Of a stretch of 64,000 nt of DNA, positions 57,679 to 64,000 are shown piece after piece. Source of the DNA: Pseudovirgaria hyperparasitica (lineage: Eukaryota > Ascomycota > Dothideomycetes > Acrospermales > Acrospermaceae). Below the pieces are notes generated by a model. That model was not told the origin of the DNA and made no database searches. It worked only from the letters and a program-made list of their open reading frames with translations. Made by a program: the position numbers and the translations under genes. The DNA is taken from positions 744,001 through 808,000 of the forward strand of contig NW_022985562.1 in NCBI RefSeq assembly GCF_010093815.1. Reading direction: 5' to 3'. Within the stretch, counting starts at the first letter, position 1. Every line of letters starts with the position of its first letter.

Positions 57679-58072
57679 GGTTGAGGCCTGGTGGTTGGGT
57701 CACTCCGGGCATGATGGAGCGGGGAGAGATCGAATGAGCGCAATGAGGCACGAATTGTTAGTCGCGCATTGCAGGATGAGATCGGAGGAATGGGATTGAA
57801 GGCAGTGAAGAACTTGCTACGTTGGGGGTTGGAGGAGGAATATCAATAGTTCTTAACTAGTTGAAGACTCGAAGTTATGGTTCGAAGTATGTCATTGCCA
57901 AGAGATGGGCCCCACATGGCCATAGCTTCAAGTGTGTACTCATGGCCAGGCATCAACTGCCCTCGTGAGCATTCAAGAGACATCTGGCTGCTACACCAGG
58001 TGACACTACCAACATCCACAAAATGACAGTTCCAGGACACTCATTGTCTGCAGCAGCAATGCGGTAGGCATA
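57679..58072. promoter_or_regulatory. Shared upstream region of divergent genes
   Basis: 394 bp between the start codons of the hydrolase (minus) and the coiled-coil gene (plus). It contains a short upstream frame (58023-58067) ahead of the coiled-coil start. Confidence 0.45.
58023..58067 (+). promoter_or_regulatory. Upstream ORF (14 codons) ending 5 bp before the main start
   Basis: ATG at 58023 opens a frame (MTVPGHSLSAAAMR) that stops at TAG 58065-58067; an internal ATG at 58059 forms the two-codon frame ATG CGG TAG. The main ATG follows at 58073. If transcribed, it could lower translation of the coiled-coil protein. Whether the mRNA begins upstream of 58023 is unknown. Confidence 0.4.
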
Positions 58073-59722
58073 ATGCAGCCCTTTTCACCTCCTCGACAGT
58101 TGCGTTCAACACCTCCTCGACCCCAGCTAGAGACGCTCGAGCACGAACTTGCAACACTCCCAAGCAATATGTCTACTCGCCGCTCATCGTCAACCCGTTC
58201 CTCGAACTTCTCCCCTCCTCCGCCTGTCACGGCAAGTATTTATAGACCCTCTGCATCCATCAGGATAGATAGCAATACCCAAATCCACCGAGAGCCAGAC
58301 AATGTGCTTGCACTTCGGAGACAAGAGAAGGCGTTGGAGGACGAGCTCCAGGAGCTACTAGACGCACAGTCAGAAGGCCTCTTCAAAGTCCTGGGCGGTG
58401 GCACGGCCGAGGAAGATGCGTCTTCGACAGGCACAAGCACTCCGACACTAGCAAGCGGCCTGAGAGGAAGAGACATGTCTCCAGCGGAGCGGTACAAACC
58501 TAAGAAGAAGAAGCCAGGCTTAGCAGGTGCACGTAGAGGGATATACAAGTCTATACAACGTCTGGCAGCGGTCAAGACTGAAGAGGCCTCCTTGGTCGCG
58601 AACGACTTGCGAGTGAACGAGAGTGTGCTCGAGCGCATCGGCACCTGGGAGCTGAAACGCGAGCGGCTCAGCCAAAAGACCAATAGAATAGAACACGCCA
58701 GCTCAGGCCAGAGAGCACAAGACATCCAGCACGAGGCCCAGCGTCTCGAGGCCGAGATCCAAGAACTCGAAGAGAAGCTTCGGGACATGCGAGCACGACA
58801 CCGCCAGCTGCTCGACGACGCCGCAGCGACTGAAAACGCCGTACAGTCAAAACTGTCGTCTTACAAGGCCGCCTTGTCCATGCTCGAATCAGATATAGAT
58901 TCCTTCCTCAAGCGTCCCCCGCTACTCAAGTCCACCAGCAGTGCCTCGCGCGAATCGACATTCCTCAAACTCCCCTCAAACAGACGCACGCTAGGCCTGG
59001 CGCGCGATCACTGGAACGAAGAGCACGCCTCGCTGGAAGCAAAGTCGCAGCAAATCACCTCTGTCCACGAAACCCTCTCCGAAGGCGCCGCGGTCTGGAA
59101 AGACGTCATCTCGCTCGTCGACAACTTCGAGTCTGACCTGGCCGCCTGGCTACAACACGCATCATCATCACCTCCTACACCAGTCACAAGTAAAGGCAAA
59201 GGCAGAGCCAACGACGACGTCGATGAAACCTCCGCTAGCAGGTCTGATATCGTGCACAGAATGGACGAGGTCACCGACCAGCTTGAGTACTGGGTCGCGC
59301 TCGCAGAGAGCAAGAACTGGAAGCTGCTGGTCTGCTGTATTGGCGCTGAGCTCGAGGCGTTCAAGCAGGCCATGAGCGTGTTGCGCGAGTCCATCCTGGG
59401 TGTCCAAGATGGTGCTGACGAGCCTGCGTCTGCCGCCGACACTCATGATAGTAAGAATAGTCATATCATTAATAACTCTCCGCATTTGCTCGACTCGCCA
59501 GAGCTGGAGTCGTCGAAACCGTTTGAAGAAGAAGAGGGAGATGCAAGGGAAGTCTCGCACAGCCACTACAGTCACAGCCAAACTCCTAATCATAATCCCA
59601 CCCTCTTCGATGCAGAAGATGAGCCGGATCCAGACTTGATGCTTGAGAAAAAGGATAGCACAGAGTCTGACTCTGAGCATCATCATCATCATCATTCGGG
59701 CAGTGTCTGGCACACCATGTGA
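58073..59722 (+). CDS. Coiled-coil protein, Atg28-like candidate
   Basis: The open frame of 549 aa begins at the ATG 58073. The N-terminus is Pro/Ser/Arg-rich (FSPPRQLRSTPPRP), followed by coiled coils at about 78-100 (RRQEKALEDELQELLDAQ) and about 215-265 (QHEAQRLEAEIQELEEKLRDMR). KKKKPGLAGARRGIYKSIQRLAAVKTEEA lies between them. The second half is helical, and the end is acidic and His-rich (SEHHHHHHSG). This layout resembles proteins annotated in filamentous fungi as autophagy-related Atg28, but I am not certain of the match. A 51-nt segment with good splice ends (59451-59501) could be an in-frame intron, giving 532 aa. Confidence 0.6.
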   Translation: MQPFSPPRQLRSTPPRPQLETLEHELATLPSNMSTRRSSSTRSSNFSPPPPVTASIYRPSASIRIDSNTQIHREPDNVLALRRQEKALEDELQELLDAQSEGLFKVLGGGTAEEDASSTGTSTPTLASGLRGRDMSPAERYKPKKKKPGLAGARRGIYKSIQRLAAVKTEEASLVANDLRVNESVLERIGTWELKRERLSQKTNRIEHASSGQRAQDIQHEAQRLEAEIQELEEKLRDMRARHRQLLDDAAATENAVQSKLSSYKAALSMLESDIDSFLKRPPLLKSTSSASRESTFLKLPSNRRTLGLARDHWNEEHASLEAKSQQITSVHETLSEGAAVWKDVISLVDNFESDLAAWLQHASSSPPTPVTSKGKGRANDDVDETSASRSDIVHRMDEVTDQLEYWVALAESKNWKLLVCCIGAELEAFKQAMSVLRESILGVQDGADEPASAADTHDSKNSHIINNSPHLLDSPELESSKPFEEEEGDAREVSHSHYSHSQTPNHNPTLFDAEDEPDPDLMLEKKDSTESDSEHHHHHHSGSVWHTM

Positions 59723-60637
59723 GACTGGCCCCCTCCCCCTTTTTTTCTTTCATCGGCATAGCGTTCGACCAAATTGTGCCTGTGTGTATGTCTGGGATGG
59801 AGTTCTGGGCTGGTGTTGGACTTTGAGCTTACTTCCTGGATAGGAATACGTACATATAGAATATAATATTTCAGAGCAAGAGTATTTTCTGTGCAGTACT
59901 ACCTAGCTTTGCCCGCTGAATATCATCGCATCCCAAGCCATCCCAACAGAGTCTCCATATCGCTAACAATACCATTATTTGCGCCGGCGCCCTTTTTCCC
60001 GTTTTGCACGGGCGGGGCTCTACTTCTTCACCTCCTCACTTGATCCTTCCTATGCATACATACATACATACACGCTGAGGTTTGTTTGTTTGTTTGTTCG
60101 ACTGTCTGTCTGTTTACCTTGTGACCGATGGCTTTGCTCTACTGTGCTCCACTGTGCTCTACTGCGCTGCGCTGCGCTGTGTGCTATGTGCTGTGCTATG
60201 TGTACGGTAATCAAGACTTCCTTGCCCCCCGTGACCTTTTTGTGCCCATCTACCCATCCATCCATCCACCCGACCACCCATCCACCCATCCACCCATCCA
60301 AGCATCTACCCATCCACCCGACCACCTTCCCATTCCCCCCCAAAAAAACTCTTGCCCAAAACCAGAAATGCGCATACAAGACAAGAGAACTGCACATCGT
60401 ACTACCCTGTTCTTCAATCTCGGCATGCAGTATCAGCATTTCAGCATCTCAGCATCTCAGCATGCAGCATCAGCATCAGCATAACAATCATCCGAATATC
60501 TGAAATCAATTCATTCTCTTTCCCCTCACGAACAGTCCCCCCCCCAAAAAAAAAAAATCATGCATGCATTCAACGCACCCACCCACGCACTCTCATCTAT
60601 CCATCCATCCATCCATCCATCAAGTCAAAAAAAAAAT
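59723..60637. other. Intergenic with microsatellites, convergent gene ends
   Basis: Contains CATA repeats (about 60055-60072), TTTG repeats (about 60079-60097), CATC/CACC repeats (about 60245-60330 and 60597-60622), CAGCAT repeats (about 60433-60480) and A/C runs. No gene was seen. Confidence 0.55.
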
Positions 60638-63069
60638 CTATATCTTAACCCCCCAGATCCCGCGCCCGCCTCCAACACCAAGCCACTCCCCACCCTGCCC
60701 AGTCAACGCACTACTCGGCGCCCAACTCAGATTGCCTACTTCGTAGTCACATCTCCAACTCGCATAAGGGCCCTTTTGACTCGGAGTCTGTTGCTGGCCG
60801 GCCTGAGTAGTCTGACTGGCGTGATGCTGCTGCTGTGTCTGCGGATGTTGTTGTTGCGTCTGTGTTTGCTGCTGTTGTTGCTGTTGTTGCTGTTGGGGAG
60901 CGCCCATCATGGGCCCGCCCCCGGGCGCGGCGCCGCCGTTCAAGGAGGCGCTGTTCTCGTTGTTCATGAGGTCCCAGATGAGGACTAGGCTGTCGTCTGC
61001 GCCGGAGGCGAGGAGGCCGCGGCGGGTGGGCGACCATTCGATGCTGTTTAGGGGGGCGGAGTGGCCTTTGAGTTCGAGGAAGGCTTGGCCTGGTTGGCGG
61101 ATGTCGAGGATGCGGATGAGGTTTGAGTCGGCTGCGAAGGTGGCGAGGAGGTGTGATTCGTGGGGGGATGCTGGAGGGGGGGAGGTGGTTAGTGTTTTGG
61201 AATGACAGTTGTTAGGGAAGGGAGGGAGAAGAAGGGGTACGGACCTGCTAGGCGGAGGAGAGGGGGCGCGTAGGACATTGTTTGCTGGGCTTTGGTTGGA
61301 GACATGCGACCGGCCGGAGAGCCTTTCCCGTCTTTGTCGGCGGTCTTGTCGGAGGGCTCGTAGATGATTGTGCTGTGTTCGAGACTGCGCAGATCGAACA
61401 TTCGCACGCTGCCATCTGCACCGCAGCTGACGAAGACATCGGTGCTCTGGGCACAGAATCGTACGTCAAACACCTCTTTGTCGTGGGCGATGAGTTGCGT
61501 CTTTGCAGTCAGGGTGGGTATGTCCCATATCGTGCACGTGGTGTCAATGCTGGAGGTGATGATGAGCTTTGGCGACAAGACGTTCCAGTCGAGTGAGGTC
61601 AGAGGAGCGGTGTGTTCGGGAGATTTTGAATTCGAGAGAAGGGCTAGGGGCGTGAGCTTTTGGACTGGTGGGTCGCGTTGATTCACCGCTGATGATCGAG
61701 TGATGGTATTGCTTATGGGAGAGGCGACGTTTTGTGGCAACGACCAAAGTCGAAGATGGTCACCAGATGTGGCAAGGAGGTCTGTCGATTGTTTTTGGGA
61801 AGACGGTGGTTCCCACAGGACACGAGTGACTGGGTACGAGCACGTTGCTTCTGCGACCTTGGTGTACTCGATACCGTAACCTGATCCTCCATGAGGGGCG
61901 TTGTCTTGCGGTACTATTTGGGTGTCCAAGATTTGAATCTGAGTTTGTTAGCACCTTCGATGCTACCCTCCTTGGAGTCTGCTTACGAAGTTATGAGGAT
62001 CCTCAAGATAACTCCCAACCGCCATCTTCCCGGCACTGTCGCCATTACGTATAGGCCACTTACACCAATCGAACGCATATACGCCCCATGGCGCGAGATA
62101 GCTGCTGTTTGAGGGGGTTTGATCCGAAGACAGTGCTGCTGCAGGTCCTACGGTATCTTCCAGGCTAGACCCTGCCCTGGGTCTAATATCTGCCAACCCT
62201 AGCGGGGACTGTGATAGTGCACCAGATGGCGTTTGCGGGTAGTATCTCGACGGAGTGGATGCCAATTTCGCGTTCTCGGGCGTGTTCGAGAAAGGTATGT
62301 ACTTCTGTTCGAGGCCGGCAGGACTCGATCTGGAATATGTATGAGACGAACTCCCTCCTCCACCACCACCACCGGCACCACCACTCTGGTTTATGGTGTT
62401 CGAGCGAGTAGGCAGTGTGTATTGCTGTGCATTCGTTTGTACTTGCGGCATTGTTGGGACAGTCGTGGGCGCGGTGTATGCGGAGGAAGGGCCTGGTCTT
62501 TGATTTCCACCTGCTGGCTGGAGACTACCTGGAACGCCACCTGGAGAAGGTTGGCTCGGGACGTACTGATTGCCCTGAGGCGTGGCTTGCTGTAGGCTGA
62601 TATTCGGAGCCCCGCCAGCAAACTGCTGCGGTGAGTCGAATGCCTGACCGTGTTGTTGAGGCGTGTGTAGACCTTGCTGTGCCGAGTGATGCTGACCCAT
62701 TGAGCCCGGGCCGGTGGAGATGTGCAGTTCCTCTCCTCCTCTTCCAATAGTATTTGTCCGCCGTGGAGTCTCGAAGGGTTGCGGATTGTTCGCAGGGGCA
62801 GAAGCGCTTGGGCCGGGCACCTGTGACGAGCCCAGCGCAGGCGTCGAGCCGCCGCTGAATGGACCAAGACCTGGAGCGTTCCCACTGCTTGGAAGAAGGG
62901 AGTCTGTACCAGCAGCAGTCTGGCCTGAGGTTGCGCTTCTGAGATTTCCGGTTGGTGCGCCTATCGAGCCCAGCGCTCGGGCTGCTTGATAGATCCCCGC
63001 GGCGGGCGTGTTGCTTGAGGGGCCATGCTGCTGCTGCTGCTGTTGCTGCTGATGGTGGTGGAACGGCAT
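60638..63069 (-). CDS. DCAF7: WD40 protein, WDR68 / DCAF7 homologue with long N-terminal extension
   Basis: Three exons: 63069-61987, 61938-61245 and 61170-60638, giving 769 aa. The last 430 residues follow WDR68: APWGVYAFDWCKWP, GKMAVGSYLEDPHNFIQIL (joined by splicing), DLLATSGDHLRLW, APLTSLDWN, SSIDTTCTIWDI, TQLIAHDKEVFDVRF, SCGADGSVRMFDLRSLEHSTIIYE and ADDSLVLIWDL. WDR68/HAN11 (plant TTG1) is a scaffold for DYRK-type kinases and Cul4 ligases. The first 340 residues are an extra low-complexity region rich in Gln, Ser, Pro and Gly (HHHQQQQQQQQH at the start), and another Gln tract interrupts the last blades. The intron phases are 0 and 1. It is divergent from the gene at 63436. Confidence 0.9.
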
Positions 63070-63435
63070 GATGGCCGGACGAGGGCCGATGGCGAGTCCA
63101 GCGTAGGGGACTATGAATATCGCTAGAGGGAGAGAGGCTGGTGCTGTGAAGGATTGTGAACACTCAAAAGTGCCAGGGTGACTTCGCGCTGGTCATTCGA
63201 CGATACCTTACCGCCCGCATCGAGCTTGAACGGAGGTGACTAAGCGAAAGCTCACTTTCCACCCACCCACTCTCACTCCACCCTGAAAGTTCTCCGAGTC
63301 GAGCTTCGCCATAACCGCGTCCGGTGCGGGGGGATTCCAAATGGGAGAAGCAATCATGCCGACATCATCCACTGAACATATAACTCCAAATATCATCCGG
63401 CTCTGCGATCGCTTGTGAATATATATATATCAAAG
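63070..63435. promoter_or_regulatory. Bidirectional promoter region
   Basis: 366 bp between the starts of the WDR68 homologue (minus) and the right-edge gene (plus). A TATATATATAT run (about 63420-63430) sits just before the plus-strand ATG. Confidence 0.5.
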
Positions 63436-64000
63436 ATGCCGCCCATCAAACCTCAGTCGTCATTGGTTCTCTTACCGCCGGCGCCAAGCTCCCCGACATA
63501 TGAGAACCTGAAGGCCGCTTACAACACGACATTACTCACTATTCTACGTGATGCATCTCTCAAACTTGATGGCACGGGCGGTGGAGCTGTGTTGGAGATA
63601 GCCCTGCCTTGTCCTCATTTGTATGGTCAAGAAGACGCGCCTCGCAGCACCCTGTACGAACCTACACAACGACTGCTCGCAAATCTGTATAAGCTGATCT
63701 GCGTCGTCTGCGCGAGGGGCTCAATCAACATAGAAGATGTAGATGGCGTCGACGTACGCTTGATTCTCGTAGCTTACCCCCGCAATGGCAAGCTACACCA
63801 TGCACAGTCAGGATCGCCCGAGGCAGACGCGGAGGGTCCAGTTGTCACTATTCAGACTTTAGCACGCAGTGGTCGGGTATGGAACATGGTATACGCCGTA
63901 GAGACTGAAGCAGGCGAGCAGATCCTACGGCATTTCACCACATTTCATCGCTCAGTGGCCCAGGTCACAAAAGTACGAGGAGGAATTGTGCAAGTGCTTC
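63436..64000 (+). CDS. N-terminal part of a conserved protein, possibly phosphopantetheine adenylyltransferase-like (runs off right edge)
   Basis: The ATG at 63436 opens a frame of 188 codons with no stop before the end of the window, so the 3' end is missing. It starts MPPIKPQSSLVLLPPAPSSP, then ALPCPHLYG, LLANLYKLICVVCARGSIN, DVRLILVAYPRN and RVWNMVYAVETEAGEQILRHF. This layout (hydrophobic first strand, short Pro-rich loop) resembles the N-terminal region of fungal Cab4-type phosphopantetheine adenylyltransferases, which make dephospho-CoA. The nucleotidyltransferase motif (TxGH family) would lie beyond the window, so the match is tentative. Confidence 0.5.
   Translation, partial: MPPIKPQSSLVLLPPAPSSPTYENLKAAYNTTLLTILRDASLKLDGTGGGAVLEIALPCPHLYGQEDAPRSTLYEPTQRLLANLYKLICVVCARGSINIEDVDGVDVRLILVAYPRNGKLHHAQSGSPEADAEGPVVTIQTLARSGRVWNMVYAVETEAGEQILRHFTTFHRSVAQVTKVRGGIVQVL

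Overview
The window is a gene-dense piece of nuclear DNA from a filamentous ascomycete (Pezizomycotina, possibly Dothideomycetes). Introns are short (about 46-190 bp) with GT..AG ends and CTAAC-like branch sites. The gene set includes Y14, XLF/Nej1, an Srk1/Rck2 kinase, Cac2, Rpc34, Pho8, Fat1 and a Dal5-like permease. One TA-rich stretch looks damaged by RIP (repeat-induced point mutation). Exon models below were spliced by hand from the sequence, using frame continuity and family conservation.

Layout: S28 peptidase end (1-868); cyclic-nucleotide-binding/F-box/LRR protein (3166-6126); Y14 RNA-binding protein (7721-8373, minus); alpha/beta-hydrolase fused to a capping-enzyme-like phosphatase (8688-11093, minus); dihydroxyacid dehydratase with an 8-nt exon (13711-15907); Dal5-type permease (16834-18478); RIP-like stretch (18515-19150); F-box-like protein (19289-20785, minus); second MFS transporter (21176-23035, minus); Cac2 (23858-26296, minus); Fat1-type acyl-CoA synthetase (28054-30131); alpha/beta-hydrolase (30257-31568, minus); PAP2 lipid phosphatase (32852-34510); Rpc34 (35160-36441); alkaline phosphatase (37078-38841, minus); intron-containing tRNA-Asp (39122-39212); SET protein (39891-40913); possible tiny gene (42455-42758); Srk1-like kinase (43505-45801); satellite with assembly gap (46283-46466); homoserine kinase/AIR synthetase fusion (46682-49010, minus); XLF (49524-51120); large disordered protein with cysteine motifs at both ends (51882-55745); alpha/beta-hydrolase (56269-57678, minus); coiled-coil protein (58073-59722); WDR68/DCAF7 homologue (60638-63069, minus); start of a gene running off the right edge (63436-64000).

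The genes do not form one pathway or a metabolite cluster. They are mostly housekeeping genes: transcription (Rpc34), chromatin (Cac2, SET), RNA surveillance (Y14), DNA repair (XLF), stress signalling (Srk1), lipid metabolism (Fat1, PAP2) and amino-acid synthesis (DHAD, homoserine kinase). The most unusual items are two fused proteins: homoserine kinase joined to a purine-pathway AIR synthetase domain that is altered at conserved sites, and an alpha/beta-hydrolase joined to a cysteine phosphatase resembling the metazoan mRNA-capping RNA triphosphatase. Next come a possible cyclic-nucleotide-responsive F-box protein and extremely small coding exons of 7 and 8 nt.
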